Origin: Legionella cherrii
Lineage (GTDB): Bacteria > Pseudomonadota > Gammaproteobacteria > Legionellales > Legionellaceae
Length of the DNA: 64,000 bases
Reading direction: 5' to 3'
NCBI RefSeq assembly: GCF_900635815.1
Contig: NZ_LR134173.1
Location: 3,318,001 to 3,382,000 of the forward strand
Position numbers and translations under genes: made by a program. This document shows, one piece after another, positions 45,681-56,495 of the stretch. The notes under the pieces were generated by a model. That model worked only from the letters and a program-made list of their open reading frames with translations. It was not told the origin of the DNA and did not search any database. Each line of letters begins with the position of its first letter. Positions within the stretch are counted from its first letter, which is position 1.

Positions 45681-45710
45681 AAAGGGCGTTTTAAAATACG
45701 CCCTTTTTTA
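45681..45710 (+). terminator. Terminator of the 6S-like RNA
   Basis: AAAGGGCGT and ACGCCCTTT pair around TTTAAAAT, followed by TTTTA. The run of nucleotides to about 45940 after it holds no supported gene; the part at 45770-45840 is GC-richer but unrecognised. Confidence 0.85.
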
Positions 45711-45943
45711 TTTCTATGTCCTTGTGTCCATTATGATTATGAATTTTGGTGCAGTCCAGCAGCTTCCTATTATCCCTCGCTGCGCGGGTCATAAAGAGGT
45801 TCTGAGGGTACTACACCCAGAATATTAGACCACTCATTGTGTTCGATTGTTTTTTTTAATGTATAACCACTATAATCAAACAGTTAAAACCTGAGTTAGA
45901 ATTATAATTAAATACATACTTTCTATTATGGACACTCGAGCAA

Positions 45944-46039
45944 ATGGATATTTTATTAATTTTTCTTATCCTATTCTTTTTTAGTTTATCCTTTGGGCTA
46001 ATCCGATTCTTTGATTATCTAGCAAGGAGTGAATCATGA
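45944..46039 (+). CDS. 31-aa membrane protein upstream of kdpF
   Basis: Encodes a single hydrophobic helix (MDILLIFLILFFFSLSF) followed by LIRFFDYLARSES. Its stop overlaps the kdpF start (ATGA), so it belongs to the kdp transcript. Very small membrane proteins at this position are seen before some kdp operons, but I know no function. No strong ribosome binding site is visible. Confidence 0.55.
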   Translation: MDILLIFLILFFFSLSFGLIRFFDYLARSES

Positions 46040-46122
46040 GTTTGTATTTAAGCTGCGGAATAATTGCTTTATGTTTGTTAATTTATTTGCTAATTGTGTT
46101 ATTCAAACCTGAGTTATTCTAG
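46036..46122 (+). CDS. kdpF: KdpF, small subunit of the K+-transporting ATPase
   Basis: 28 aa: one membrane helix, then FKPELF, matching the LRPEKF end of E. coli KdpF (29 aa). AAGGAG lies 8 nt before the ATG. It stabilises the KdpABC complex. kdpA starts 37 nt downstream. Confidence 0.85.
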   Translation: MSLYLSCGIIALCLLIYLLIVLFKPELF

Positions 46123-46159
46123 GCTAACCGATTTAATTTAAAATGGGAATGGACCCCTT

Positions 46160-47977
46160 ATGACAAAAGTTGGTTTTCTGCAAATTGCATTTTATTTGAT
46201 CTTCCTATTACTGCTAGTAAAACCATTAGGTTGGTATATGGCCCAAGTCTATCAAGGACGTCGCTGTTTACTCGATGCTGTTTTAAGACCGTTTGAACAA
46301 TTCATCTACAGGATTTGTGGAATTCATACTCAAGAAGAAATGGGATGGAAAACCTATTTATCAACCATGCTCTTCGTTAATTTGGTTGGATTACTGTTCG
46401 TTTACCTCATACAACGTATTCAATTTTATCTTCCACTGAATCCTCAGGAGTTTACTGCTCCATCGCCTGATCTTGCATTTAATACTGCGGCAAGCTTTGC
46501 CACCAATTCCAATTGGCAAGCCTATAGTGGTGAAACCACGATGAGTTATTTTACACAAATGGTTGCACTAACCGTACAAAATTTTATCTCGGCAGCGACA
46601 GGCATGTCGTTACTCATTGCACTAATACGAGGTATCGTAAAAAATGAAAGGAACACCCTGGGAAATTTCTGGGTAGATACAGTACGTGGAATACTTTATA
46701 TCTTATTGCCGTTATCTTTGATTTTTGCACTTATTCTGTGTTCTCAGGGAGTCATTCAGAATTTTAAACCCTATCAAAAAATCAGCTTACCGTACGCCTT
46801 TACCTACAAACAGCCAATAACAGATGCGACAGGTACAACGGTATTAGATAACCAGGGCAACCCTGAAACAACACCCGTAAAAATAACCGAACAAATCATT
46901 CCCATGGGGCCGGTAGCGTCACAAGTTGCCATTAAACAACTGGGTACAAATGGTGGTGGTTTTTTTAATACTAACTCTGCTCACCCATTTGAAAATCCTA
47001 CTCCGTTGACCAATTTTCTGGAAATGGTAGCAATCTTGCTCATTCCTGCCGCTTTTTGTTTTACGTTTGGCGCTATGGCTCGCGATAAAAGGCAAGGCTG
47101 GGCGATATTAATTGCCATGTCCATTCTTTTTGTACCATGGGTGATATTCGAAGTTGCAGTCGAGCAAGCAGGAAATCCCTCATTTCAACAAATGGGGATC
47201 GACCCTATCGTCCAATCTGAAGTTTATCCTGCCGGTAATATGGAGGGTAAGGAAACACGTTTTGGTATTGTCAACTCAGCAATTTGGACAACAGCTACAA
47301 CAGCAGCCTCTAACGGTTCAGTAAACTCCATGCTCGATTCATTTACTCCTCTCGGAGGATTAGTTCCTTTATGGATGATGCATTTAGGAGAAGTCAGCTT
47401 TGGCGGCGTTGGTTCCGGGCTATATGGAATGTTAATGCTGGTTATTCTCACTGTATTTATTGCAGGACTTATGGTTGGCAGAACCCCTGAGTATCTAGGT
47501 AAAAAAATTGAGCCTTTTGAGATGAAAATGGCCTCCATCGCTGTTTTAATTATGCCTTTAATTGTCCTCATTACAACAGCCTATGCTTCAGTAACCTCTG
47601 CTGGAAAAAGCTCCATCGCAAATCCTGGGGCACATGGCTTTACAGAAATACTTTATGCATTTACATCTATGGGAAATAATAATGGGAGTGCTTTTGCGGG
47701 TTTGGATGCCAATACCCCTTTTTATAATATTATCGGTGGCATGCTGATGTTGATCAGTCGATATTGGCTCGCTATTCCTGCACTCGCAATTGCAGGTTCG
47801 CTCGTTAGAAAGAAAAGAATTCCTAGCAGTTTGGGCACTTTAGCCACTCATACCCCCCTTTTTGTTACTTTACTGGTTTGTATTGTCATTGTTATTGGCG
47901 CATTGTCCTTTTTACCAGCGCTTGCTCTTGGTCCTATTGTGGAGCATTTGATGCTTTGGGGGAAATATGGCTACTAA
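46160..47977 (+). CDS. kdpA: K+-transporting ATPase subunit KdpA
   Basis: Potassium-binding and channel-like subunit of the high-affinity KdpFABC pump. 605 aa with about ten membrane helices. Selectivity-filter-like segments are [42 protein letters not shown] and [14 protein letters not shown], in the four expected places. Its 3' end overlaps kdpB by 11 nt. Confidence 0.95.
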   Translation: MTKVGFLQIAFYLIFLLLLVKPLGWYMAQVYQGRRCLLDAVLRPFEQFIYRICGIHTQEEMGWKTYLSTMLFVNLVGLLFVYLIQRIQFYLPLNPQEFTAPSPDLAFNTAASFATNSNWQAYSGETTMSYFTQMVALTVQNFISAATGMSLLIALIRGIVKNERNTLGNFWVDTVRGILYILLPLSLIFALILCSQGVIQNFKPYQKISLPYAFTYKQPITDATGTTVLDNQGNPETTPVKITEQIIPMGPVASQVAIKQLGTNGGGFFNTNSAHPFENPTPLTNFLEMVAILLIPAAFCFTFGAMARDKRQGWAILIAMSILFVPWVIFEVAVEQAGNPSFQQMGIDPIVQSEVYPAGNMEGKETRFGIVNSAIWTTATTAASNGSVNSMLDSFTPLGGLVPLWMMHLGEVSFGGVGSGLYGMLMLVILTVFIAGLMVGRTPEYLGKKIEPFEMKMASIAVLIMPLIVLITTAYASVTSAGKSSIANPGAHGFTEILYAFTSMGNNNGSAFAGLDANTPFYNIIGGMLMLISRYWLAIPALAIAGSLVRKKRIPSSLGTLATHTPLFVTLLVCIVIVIGALSFLPALALGPIVEHLMLWGKYGY

Positions 47978-50036
47978 ATCACATTCTATTTGGGATTTTA
48001 GTATTATTAGAGGCGCCCTACTGGATTCATTTTTAAAATTAGCCCCTCACAACCAAATAAAAAACCCGGTCATGTTTACCGTTTACGTGAGTTCAATTAT
48101 CACCACTTTTCTTTTTATACAAGCACTGATAGGGCATGGAGAAGCTGCGCCGTGGTTTATTCTAGCTATTAGTTTATGGCTTTGGTTTACACTCCTGTTT
48201 GCTAATTTTGCAGAGGCTATGGCAGAGGGTCGAGGTAAGGCGCAGGCAGAAGAGTTACGTCGCGCACGACAAGAAATTCAAGCTAAAAAATTAGCAAAAG
48301 CATCTAAAAGTGCAAAGTTCACGATAATTCCGTCTGTGCAATTACGTTCAGGGGATTTGGTTTTGGTTGAAGCAGGTGATTTTATTCCCAGTGACGGAGA
48401 GATTATTGAAGGAATTGCTTCAGTTAATGAGAGTGCCATCACCGGTGAGAGCGCCCCGGTAATTCGTGAAAGCGGCGGGGATCGCAGTGCTGTAACTGGA
48501 GGTACTCAAATTATCTCAGATTGGCTTATCATCCGCATTACATCCAATCCGGGTGAAACCTTCTTGGATCGAATGATAGTTCTAGTAGAAGGCGCTAAAA
48601 GGCAAAAAACACCGAATGAACTGGCATTAACGATCTTACTGGCTGCATTAACTATCGTGTTCTTGGTCGTTTGTAGTACCCTGCTCTCTTTTTCAATGTT
48701 TAGTGTGTCTGTCACTAAAGCAGGTTCAGCAATTTCAATCACAGTGCTTGTTGCCCTCTTTGTTTGTTTGGCACCAACAACGATTGGCGGGCTCCTCTCA
48801 GCAATTGGTATTTCCGGCATGGATCGCATGATTCAAGCCAATGTCATTGCCCTATCTGGACGCGCGGTTGAAGCGGCTGGAGATATTGACGTTTTATTGC
48901 TGGATAAAACCGGAACGATTACTTTAGGGAACCGACAGGCAACGGAATTTATTCCCGCAGAAGGCGTTGATGTCAAGGATTTAGCTGACGCGGCTCAACT
49001 CGCTTCTCTTGCGGATGAAACACCCGAAGGTCGAAGTATTGTTATTCTTGCCAAAAGAAAATATAAGTTACGCGGGAGAGCACTTTCCCAACTGGATGCA
49101 ACGTTTATTCCCTTTACAGCACAAACCCGTATGAGTGGCGCGAATCTTGGATCCCGGCAAATTCGTAAAGGTTCCTCCGAAGCCATCGAAGAATACATCA
49201 AGGAGCTGGGAGGTAACGTTCCTGAGAATGTGAAAACTAATGTGGAAATTATTTCACGCCAAGGAGGCACAGCGCTGGTTGTCGCAGAAGGAAAAAACGT
49301 CTTAGGAATTGTTCGCCTTAAAGACATCATTAAGGGGGGAATTCATGAACGATTTGCCCAACTAAGACAAATGGGGATTAAAACCATCATGGTAACCGGC
49401 GATAATCCTCTAACGGCTGCCTCAATCGCCGGTGAAGCGGGCGTAGATGATTTTCTAGCCAATGCAAAACCCGAAGATAAACTTAAATTGATTCGTGACT
49501 TACAAGCTCAAGGCCATTTAGTGGCAATGACCGGTGATGGGACCAACGATGCACCAGCACTGGCACAAGCTGACGTTGCGGTAGCCATGAATTCAGGAAC
49601 ACAAGCCGCAAAAGAAGCCGGTAATTTGGTTGATCTGGATTCAAATCCTACCAAGTTAATTGAGGTAGTTGAAATAGGTAAGCAGTTACTCATGACCCGC
49701 GGCGCCCTAACGACTTTTAGCATTGCGAATGACATTGCCAAATATTTTGCCATCTTACCCGCTGCATTTGCCAGTACTTATCCCGCACTGAGTGTACTTA
49801 ATATCATGCATCTTGAAACACCACAAACTGCAGTGCTTTCCACAGTAATTTTTAATGCGCTTATCATTATTTTCCTCATCCCTTTAGCTTTACATGGAGT
49901 AAAATACCGTCGACTTCCTGCGGCACAACTCCTTAGAAATAATGTCATTATCTATGGGTTAGGTGGATTAATCGTCCCTTTTATCGGTATTAAATTGATT
50001 GATTTGCTCTTAACAGTGTTGGGTTTAACAGGATAA
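47967..50036 (+). CDS. kdpB: K+-transporting ATPase subunit KdpB (P-type ATPase)
   Basis: ATP-hydrolysing subunit, 689 aa. [14 protein letters not shown] carries the phosphorylated Asp313. Other motifs: ITGESAPV in the actuator domain, [13 protein letters not shown] in the membrane part, and [10 protein letters not shown] and [14 protein letters not shown] in the hinge. All intact and of normal length. The start overlaps kdpA. Confidence 0.96.
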   Translation: MATKSHSIWDFSIIRGALLDSFLKLAPHNQIKNPVMFTVYVSSIITTFLFIQALIGHGEAAPWFILAISLWLWFTLLFANFAEAMAEGRGKAQAEELRRARQEIQAKKLAKASKSAKFTIIPSVQLRSGDLVLVEAGDFIPSDGEIIEGIASVNESAITGESAPVIRESGGDRSAVTGGTQIISDWLIIRITSNPGETFLDRMIVLVEGAKRQKTPNELALTILLAALTIVFLVVCSTLLSFSMFSVSVTKAGSAISITVLVALFVCLAPTTIGGLLSAIGISGMDRMIQANVIALSGRAVEAAGDIDVLLLDKTGTITLGNRQATEFIPAEGVDVKDLADAAQLASLADETPEGRSIVILAKRKYKLRGRALSQLDATFIPFTAQTRMSGANLGSRQIRKGSSEAIEEYIKELGGNVPENVKTNVEIISRQGGTALVVAEGKNVLGIVRLKDIIKGGIHERFAQLRQMGIKTIMVTGDNPLTAASIAGEAGVDDFLANAKPEDKLKLIRDLQAQGHLVAMTGDGTNDAPALAQADVAVAMNSGTQAAKEAGNLVDLDSNPTKLIEVVEIGKQLLMTRGALTTFSIANDIAKYFAILPAAFASTYPALSVLNIMHLETPQTAVLSTVIFNALIIIFLIPLALHGVKYRRLPAAQLLRNNVIIYGLGGLIVPFIGIKLIDLLLTVLGLTG

Positions 50037-50040
50037 AAAA

Positions 50041-50646
50041 ATGGTTCTAGAAGCTCTAAAACGAATAAAAACTGCCTTAATATTTCTACTTCTCTTTTCA
50101 ATTCTGACTGGCTTAATTTACCCAGCACTGGTTACCGCATTAGCTCAGCTATTTTTCCCTTATCAAGCAAATGGCAGTTTGTTATGGAACAATGGCCATC
50201 CGATTGGTTCGGCACTCATTGGACAATATTTTGATGCACCCCATTATTTTTGGGGACACCCTTCCGCCACTACCCCATTTCCCTATAATGCAACGAATTC
50301 TTCCGGTTCAAATATGGGACCTTCTAACCCCGAATTTTTGGATACGGTAAAAAAACGAATCGCTGCACTTCGGCAATATACTTTGACAGATCAAAATGAG
50401 ACCAGACAATTAGTGCCAGTAGATTTAGTTACTGCATCTGCTAGTGGATTGGATCCTGAAATTAGTCCGCTTGCAGCCTTATACCAGATTCCTCGTATTG
50501 CCAAAGCACGCCATATTTCAGAACAAGAAATTCAAAAATTAGTAAATCAGTTAATAAAAAAACGTACCCTGCATCTTTTAGGAGAGCCACGAATCAATGT
50601 ATTGGAGCTTAATTTAGCTCTGGATCATCTAAGGACAACAAAATGA
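50041..50646 (+). CDS. kdpC: K+-transporting ATPase subunit KdpC
   Basis: 201 aa with one N-terminal membrane helix (about 12-34) and a periplasmic domain containing GSALIGQYFDAPHYFWGHPS, SSGSNMGPSNP, PVDLVTASASGLDPEISPLA and AAxYQIPRIA-like sequence, all family motifs. It lies 4 nt after kdpB and overlaps kdpD by 4 nt. Confidence 0.95.
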   Translation: MVLEALKRIKTALIFLLLFSILTGLIYPALVTALAQLFFPYQANGSLLWNNGHPIGSALIGQYFDAPHYFWGHPSATTPFPYNATNSSGSNMGPSNPEFLDTVKKRIAALRQYTLTDQNETRQLVPVDLVTASASGLDPEISPLAALYQIPRIAKARHISEQEIQKLVNQLIKKRTLHLLGEPRINVLELNLALDHLRTTK

Positions 50647-52613
50647 CCGACAAACGCCCTGATCCTAATGCATTACTACAACAAGTATTAGAAGAAGAAC
50701 AACAAAAACAACGTGGTAAACTCAAAATTTATCTTGGTGCCGCACCAGGAGTTGGAAAAACACATTCCATGCTTCATGAAGCAATGCAAGAACAAGCTAA
50801 GGGTTTAGATATCGTAGTCGGTATTGTCGAATCTCATGGACGGATTGAAATTGAGGAAATACTTAAAAATTTCGTCATCTTACCTAAAGTAACCATTGAT
50901 TATCACGGAAAAAGATTACAAGAATTTGATTTGGATGCCGCCCTGAAAAGAAATCCAGGATTAATTCTCATGGATGAAATGGCACATACCAATGTTAGTG
51001 GGGTACGGCATAAAAAACGTTGGCAAGATATTAAAGAACTTTTAGACCGTGGAATTGATGTGTGTACTACCCTCAATGTTCAACACATAGAAAGCCTCAA
51101 TGATGATGTCTCGCAAATCATTCATGCCCCTGTTCAAGAGACAGTCCCGGACGCAATGATAGAAAGGGCGAATACGATTGAGTTAGTTGACTTAGCCCCA
51201 GAAGATTTATTAAAACGCCTGTCCGAAGGTAAAGTCTACGTCCCCAAACAAGCCCGTCTCGCTGCAGAGTTTTATTTTCGCAAAGGTAATCTAATGGCTT
51301 TACGCGAATTGGCATTACGTACTCTGGCAAAGCGGGTGAATACGCAGGTGCTTTTATACAGACAAGGTCAAGGTATTAAACACATTTGGCCCATTATGGA
51401 AAAAATACTCGTTTGCGTGGGACCAGGTCCTGAGTCACATAAATTGATTCGAGCAGCCAAAAGAATGGCGACCAGTCTGCAAGCAGATTGGATTGCCGTA
51501 TATGTAGATTCCACGCGAATTCAATTATCTAGAACACAACGTAATCAAGCCATAAAGAATTTATTTTTTGCAGAACAATTAGGTGCTGAAACGCATATTT
51601 TAATGGCTTATGACCTTGTTAAAGAAGTCATCAATTTTTCCCGTGATCAAAATGTCACCCTCATTATGATCTGCAAACAAATTCGTACTCGATGGAGAAA
51701 TTTTTTCTTTCGCAGTTTGGCCGATGAAATTTTACGCTATAGTGGTGAAATTGATGTCTATACCATGACCATAGCATCAAAGAAATCAAAGGGAAAAAAC
51801 CTTCTCAAACCAAAGACTCCATGGTTCTATTACCTTTTATCCACCAGCATTGTCGCAGTCACGACACTGATTAATTATTTAATTTATCCTCTGGTCAACG
51901 AAACCAGTTTAACTCTAGTTTATTTAATAGGAATGATTTGCATTGCCTTATTAGGACGTACAGGACCTGCGATTTCAGGAATTATTCTCAGCATTTTAAT
52001 CTATGATTATGTGTTTATCCCACCCTATTACAGCTTTTCCATCGCACAATCTGATTATTTCTTCACTTTGATTATGATGTTCATTATGGCGCTCATTATT
52101 TGCCAGTTAACTTTAGTCACCCGCCGTCAAACAGAAATTGCACGGCTTGCAGAATACCAAACCTCTGCCTTATATACCCTAAGTCGGCGATTATCGAGAA
52201 CACGGGGGATAGTCAGATTACTGAGAACCGGGGTTAATTATATTTCAGAAATTTTTCATTGCGAGATTATCGCGTTGTTACCAAAAAATGGAAAACTCGT
52301 TATTCAGGCGAGAGCCAAATCACATCAAGAATTGGATGAAAAAGAGTACAGCATTGCTCAATGGGTGTTTGAATTAGGACAAAAAGCAGGATGGGGAACT
52401 GATACCCTCTCCTTTTCTAATGCCTTATTTATTCCGTTACTTGGTGCACGCGGTACCATGGGAGTTCTAAGAGTCCAACCCACCAAGAATAATGATTGTA
52501 CAACACCTGAAAAAATACAGCTTCTGGAATCATGCGCCAATCAAATTGCACTGGCTATAGAAGTAGATAGTTTGCAAGAAGAACCCAATAAGTCAGGTCA
52601 TACTTCTGTTTAA
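50643..52613 (+). CDS. kdpD: Truncated KdpD: sensor part only, no histidine kinase
   Basis: 656 aa instead of about 890. Domains in order: KdpD N-domain with Walker A GAAPGVGKTHSM (about 30-42) and DEMAHTN; a USP-like domain (about 250-375); four membrane segments (about 395-495, DUF4118); a GAF domain (about 515-640). It then ends QEEPNKSGHTSV. The HisKA and HATPase domains, with the phospho-His, are missing, and no kdpE follows. A family B repeat begins 30 nt after the stop. It may still sense K+ or a nucleotide, but it cannot phosphorylate a regulator by itself. Confidence 0.88.
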   Translation: MTDKRPDPNALLQQVLEEEQQKQRGKLKIYLGAAPGVGKTHSMLHEAMQEQAKGLDIVVGIVESHGRIEIEEILKNFVILPKVTIDYHGKRLQEFDLDAALKRNPGLILMDEMAHTNVSGVRHKKRWQDIKELLDRGIDVCTTLNVQHIESLNDDVSQIIHAPVQETVPDAMIERANTIELVDLAPEDLLKRLSEGKVYVPKQARLAAEFYFRKGNLMALRELALRTLAKRVNTQVLLYRQGQGIKHIWPIMEKILVCVGPGPESHKLIRAAKRMATSLQADWIAVYVDSTRIQLSRTQRNQAIKNLFFAEQLGAETHILMAYDLVKEVINFSRDQNVTLIMICKQIRTRWRNFFFRSLADEILRYSGEIDVYTMTIASKKSKGKNLLKPKTPWFYYLLSTSIVAVTTLINYLIYPLVNETSLTLVYLIGMICIALLGRTGPAISGIILSILIYDYVFIPPYYSFSIAQSDYFFTLIMMFIMALIICQLTLVTRRQTEIARLAEYQTSALYTLSRRLSRTRGIVRLLRTGVNYISEIFHCEIIALLPKNGKLVIQARAKSHQELDEKEYSIAQWVFELGQKAGWGTDTLSFSNALFIPLLGARGTMGVLRVQPTKNNDCTTPEKIQLLESCANQIALAIEVDSLQEEPNKSGHTSV

Positions 52614-52643
52614 CTACTTAGATTGCCTAGCCTGCTGAACACA

Positions 52644-52726
52644 CCGTCATCCCGACCGTAACGAGTGAACTCCATGATCTGGCACAATGTTGCGATTGGG
52701 AGATCCCTCGTTACGGTCGGGATGCC
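52644..52726. repeat. Family B palindromic repeat, copy 3
   Basis: CCGTCATCCCGACCGTAACG and AGTGAACTCC, mirrored by GGGAGATCCCTCGTTACGGT and CGGGATG. The arms differ from copy 1 in the CGACCGTAACG segment on both sides, so base changes are compensated and pairing is kept. It lies just after the shortened kdpD. Confidence 0.75.
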
Positions 52727-52829
52727 CCAATCTCCTCTTATCAGATTTTGCCAAATTCTGATCCTTACTATGGAAAATTATTCTAAATTACAATAGGATA
52801 ATTAATATTTAGGTAAAAAGGATTTACCC

Positions 52830-53960
52830 ATGATGATCGCAACCTTACTAGCACCAGGTAATGAAACCCGAGTTGCCATTACCCCTAACTCAGCGAAGCA
52901 CTTTATTAAATCAGGCTTTGAAGTCGCTATAGAAAAAAATGCTGGAGTCGCCTCACGTTTTAGAGATCAGGATTACGAACAAGTTGGCGTATCGATTCAG
53001 AGTAAAAAAAGCATATTAGAAAAAACCAACATTCTTCTTTGCATTAATGAACCAGATCCCAAAGAGCTGGAGGGTTTATCCGCAGGCGCCCTAATCATCG
53101 GACATATCGATAATGAACCAGAAAGTAAATTAATCACCTGGTGCAAGGAAAAACAAATTACCTTATTTTCAATGAACCTGATACCACGCATCAGTCGCGC
53201 CCAAAGCATGGATAGTCTCTCCTCACAAGCAAATTTAGCAGGCTATAGGGCGGTCTTAGAGGCATGTACCCAGTTTCATCGTGCAATTCCCATGATGATG
53301 ACGGCTGCAGGAATGATTCAGCCGGCTAAAGTACTCATTCTGGGCGCAGGAGTCGCAGGCTTACAGGCAATAGCAACAGCCAAACGTTTGGGTGCGGTAG
53401 TTTATGCGTTTGACGTTCGGCGTGCAGCAAAGGAACAAGTTGAAAGTTTAGGCGCAGAATTTATTGAAGTAAGCCAGGATCAAGACAGTGAAACCAAGGG
53501 AGGATATGCTTCCGAAATGAGTGAAGAATATAAAAAACTTCAAGCAGAACTGATTGATCAATACGCGAAATTAGCAGATATCATTATTTCCACAGCCTTA
53601 ATCCCCGGTAGAAAAGCGCCTATTTTATTGTATAAAAAAACGATAGAACAGATGAAACCCGGTTCGGTTGTCGTTGATCTTGCAACCTCACGAGGTGGTA
53701 ATTGTGAGGTGAGTGTTCCTGATAAAACAATAAAGCATGGAGAAGTAACTGTCATTGGTTTAAGTAACATGGCCGGCTTGGTTCCAGCCACTGCAAGTGA
53801 GCTTTATGCCAATAATCTGGTACATTTAATCAACCTCCTAGCACAAAACCCACCCGAAATTACGTTAAATCCTAATGATGAAATCATTCAGCAAGCAGTA
53901 CTTTGTCATCAGAATCAATATCTACCCTTCCAGGTAACCAAGGAGACACAAAATGCATGA
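52830..53960 (+). CDS. pntAA: NAD(P) transhydrogenase subunit alpha part 1 (PntAA)
   Basis: NAD(H)-binding soluble domain I of the proton-pumping transhydrogenase, 376 aa. [20 protein letters not shown] (about 166-185) is the NAD-binding fold and [18 protein letters not shown] its extension. [19 protein letters not shown] is the conserved loop. In E. coli this is fused to part 2; here they are split as in Rhodospirillum. The 3' end overlaps pntAB by 8 nt. A K-rich spacer and AAAAGGAT precede the start. Confidence 0.93.
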   Translation: MMIATLLAPGNETRVAITPNSAKHFIKSGFEVAIEKNAGVASRFRDQDYEQVGVSIQSKKSILEKTNILLCINEPDPKELEGLSAGALIIGHIDNEPESKLITWCKEKQITLFSMNLIPRISRAQSMDSLSSQANLAGYRAVLEACTQFHRAIPMMMTAAGMIQPAKVLILGAGVAGLQAIATAKRLGAVVYAFDVRRAAKEQVESLGAEFIEVSQDQDSETKGGYASEMSEEYKKLQAELIDQYAKLADIIISTALIPGRKAPILLYKKTIEQMKPGSVVVDLATSRGGNCEVSVPDKTIKHGEVTVIGLSNMAGLVPATASELYANNLVHLINLLAQNPPEITLNPNDEIIQQAVLCHQNQYLPFQVTKETQNA

Positions 53961-54249
53961 GATGAACTCCCTAGGAAATCCATACATTGCCATACTGACC
54001 ATTTTTGTTTTGGCCTGCTTTGTCGGATATTATGTGGTTTGGAAAGTCACCCCAGCCCTTCATACACCATTAATGTCAGTAACCAACGCCATATCCAGTA
54101 TTATTGTTTTAGGAGCTCTCATTGCTGCAGGTACTCAGCTAACAGGGAAAATCACATGGATAGGCGGCCTAGCAATATTTATCACCTCAATTAACATTTT
54201 TGGTGGATTTGTTGTAACCCAACGCATGTTGCGTATGTATAAAAAATAA
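53953..54249 (+). CDS. pntAB: NAD(P) transhydrogenase subunit alpha part 2 (PntAB)
   Basis: 98-aa membrane part of the alpha subunit with three hydrophobic segments. [20 protein letters not shown] is the typical loop, with SSIIVLGAL and [10 protein letters not shown] later. It begins inside the end of pntAA. 130 nt without a gene separate it from pntB. Confidence 0.92.
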   Translation: MHEMNSLGNPYIAILTIFVLACFVGYYVVWKVTPALHTPLMSVTNAISSIIVLGALIAAGTQLTGKITWIGGLAIFITSINIFGGFVVTQRMLRMYKK

Positions 54250-54379
54250 TGACATGCATTAAAACCATTCACCACTCGTTTAAAACCGTGGGGAAAAGTC
54301 ATATTTTAATCCTAGATGGAACCCATATGGCTTTTCGATGAACCGTAGTGAATCGTTACAAAAATAAGGATGATTTCTC

Positions 54380-55777
54380 ATGACAACCCTGGTCCCGTTA
54401 TTTTATCTATTATCTGCCGTGTGTTTTATATTGGCGCTAAAAGGCTTAGCCAGTCCCGCCTCGGCAAGAAGAGGAAATCTTTTGGGTATTGCCGGCATGA
54501 TCCTTGCGGTAGGTTCTACCTTGATGATGCCAACAACATTCCATCAACCCCTACTCATTAGTTTAATCATCGCAGGCGGCATAATAGGTACTTTCATTGC
54601 CTTCAAAATCAATATGACGGCTATACCGCAGCTCGTCGCAGCATTCCACTCATTGGTAGGTATGGCCGCCGTTTTAGTTGCTTTCTGCGCTTTCTTATCC
54701 CCTACCTCTTTTCATATTGGCGTTCCAGGAGCAATTGCCAAAGCAAGCCTTATCGAAATGAGTCTTGGTTTAATTATAGGTGCCATCACTTTTTCAGGTT
54801 CAGTCATTGCTTTTCTCAAATTGCAGGGCATTATGTCGGGTGTCCCGATTAAACTCTCAGGTCATAACACGATTAATCTGATTACCGCGCTAGTCATCCT
54901 TGTTTTATTTGCCTTGTTTTTAATTAATCAAACACTGACGCTGTTTAGTGTCATGGCAGGACTCGCATTTTTACTGGGCGTATTACTCATCATCCCTATT
55001 GGTGGTGCAGACATGCCCGTCGTCATTTCTATGCTTAACTCTTACTCAGGATGGGCAGCCGCAGGTATTGGATTTACACTAAGCAACCATTTGCTTGTCA
55101 TTACTGGAGCTTTGGTCGGTGCGAGCGGAGCCATTCTCAGCTATATCATGTGTGTTGGCATGAACCGATCCATTTTTAATGTCATTTTTGGAGGTATCCA
55201 GTCATCCGGGAGTCACTCACAAGCGAATGCAACAAATGAATCACGCACAGTACGTCAAGGTAATGGCGAAGATGCAGCATTTCTATTAAGTAATGCTAAA
55301 GATGTAATTATTGTTCCTGGATATGGTATGGCCGTAGCGCATGCGCAACATGCAGTGAAAGAATTAGTTGATGCCCTAGAACGTCGCAATATCAAAGTTC
55401 GCTTTGCAATCCACCCGGTTGCTGGTCGTATGCCTGGGCATATGAATGTATTACTTGCTGAAGCCAATATTCCTTATGATAGAGTATTTGAACAAAGTGA
55501 AATTAACCGTGATTTTACAAGTTGTGATGTAGCTTATGTTATTGGAGCAAATGACATCACCAATCCGGCAGCAAAAACAGATCCGGGCTCGCCAATTTAT
55601 GGCATGCCAGTCTTGGAAGTGGAGAAAGCTAGAAATGTATTATTTGTCAAAAGAAGTTTGGCCCCAGGCTATGCCGGTGTCGAAAACGATTTATTTTATC
55701 ATGATAATACCTACATGCTTTTTGGAGATGCTAAAGCGATGACTGAGTCGATTGCTAAGGCTTTGGAAGCATTATAA
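54380..55777 (+). CDS. pntB: NAD(P) transhydrogenase subunit beta (PntB)
   Basis: Membrane domain plus NADP(H)-binding domain III, 465 aa. About nine membrane helices fill residues 1-265. The C-terminal part has [58 protein letters not shown] and [16 protein letters not shown]. The complex uses the proton gradient to make NADPH from NADH. Note that the nearby group 3b hydrogenase is also NADP-linked, but no direct link is shown. Confidence 0.95.
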   Translation: MTTLVPLFYLLSAVCFILALKGLASPASARRGNLLGIAGMILAVGSTLMMPTTFHQPLLISLIIAGGIIGTFIAFKINMTAIPQLVAAFHSLVGMAAVLVAFCAFLSPTSFHIGVPGAIAKASLIEMSLGLIIGAITFSGSVIAFLKLQGIMSGVPIKLSGHNTINLITALVILVLFALFLINQTLTLFSVMAGLAFLLGVLLIIPIGGADMPVVISMLNSYSGWAAAGIGFTLSNHLLVITGALVGASGAILSYIMCVGMNRSIFNVIFGGIQSSGSHSQANATNESRTVRQGNGEDAAFLLSNAKDVIIVPGYGMAVAHAQHAVKELVDALERRNIKVRFAIHPVAGRMPGHMNVLLAEANIPYDRVFEQSEINRDFTSCDVAYVIGANDITNPAAKTDPGSPIYGMPVLEVEKARNVLFVKRSLAPGYAGVENDLFYHDNTYMLFGDAKAMTESIAKALEAL

Positions 55778-56046
55778 AAAAGCCCACAAAATCTTCTGCA
55801 CATCGCCTGAAAAGCCCCGAGAAATTCTCAAAAATTACAATCAATTTTCCTACGTACCGCGCTTGATGCGCGGTATCCATGAGACTTTGTAGCGCTTTTA
55901 CAATTTTTATCCTTTATGGAGCTATGGATACTGCGTAGGTATTTTTGAAAAAAATTTTAGCAGTTAGTTGTCAATAATTTATCCAACGTTTGCCATGCAT
56001 ACAAAATACGGGTATCTTAGGTCGTTTACAATTATGGAGTTATATA

Positions 56047-56433
56047 ATGCTACAAAAATTTGGACTTGGCTTACTGTGTGTCGCCGCGTCTTTAAGTACA
56101 AGCGCGAATGCAGTGGAAAGTTTGCCGGCTAAGACTATGGGAGCCACAATTGAATACATATTGCAAAGCAATGTTCCCGAACCAGTGGCTAATTTTTTTA
56201 TGTGGACGATAGAAGCTGAATGTAAAATTGTGTCTGAAGATCCAAGTAATGATATTTTATTTGTAGCTCTAGCAAAAAAAGGAAAAGTTAATAACATGGA
56301 TTTAATTGCTGGACAATCTTTACGGATTACTGTTCACCCGAATGACATTGTGAAATTAAGCGCAGACTCAGGTGCGCGAGTTGATATCACTAATTTTGGG
56401 CCACATACAGTTAAAGCAATTTGTACTGCTTAA
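56047..56433 (+). CDS. Hypothetical exported protein
   Basis: Not recognised. 128 aa from the ATG at 56047, with GGAG about 7 nt upstream and a signal peptide ending SANA. The mature part has two Cys (EAECKI and KAICTA) and ends in a beta-rich region (ADSGARVDITNFGPHTVKA). Probably periplasmic. An earlier in-frame start at 55990 would add an unlikely extension. Confidence 0.6.
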   Translation: MLQKFGLGLLCVAASLSTSANAVESLPAKTMGATIEYILQSNVPEPVANFFMWTIEAECKIVSEDPSNDILFVALAKKGKVNNMDLIAGQSLRITVHPNDIVKLSADSGARVDITNFGPHTVKAICTA

Positions 56434-56495
56434 TAGAAATTTTTAATTCTAATACAGAGTCGCAACGCTCGGGATGGCGAGGGAAGCGCCCTTCC

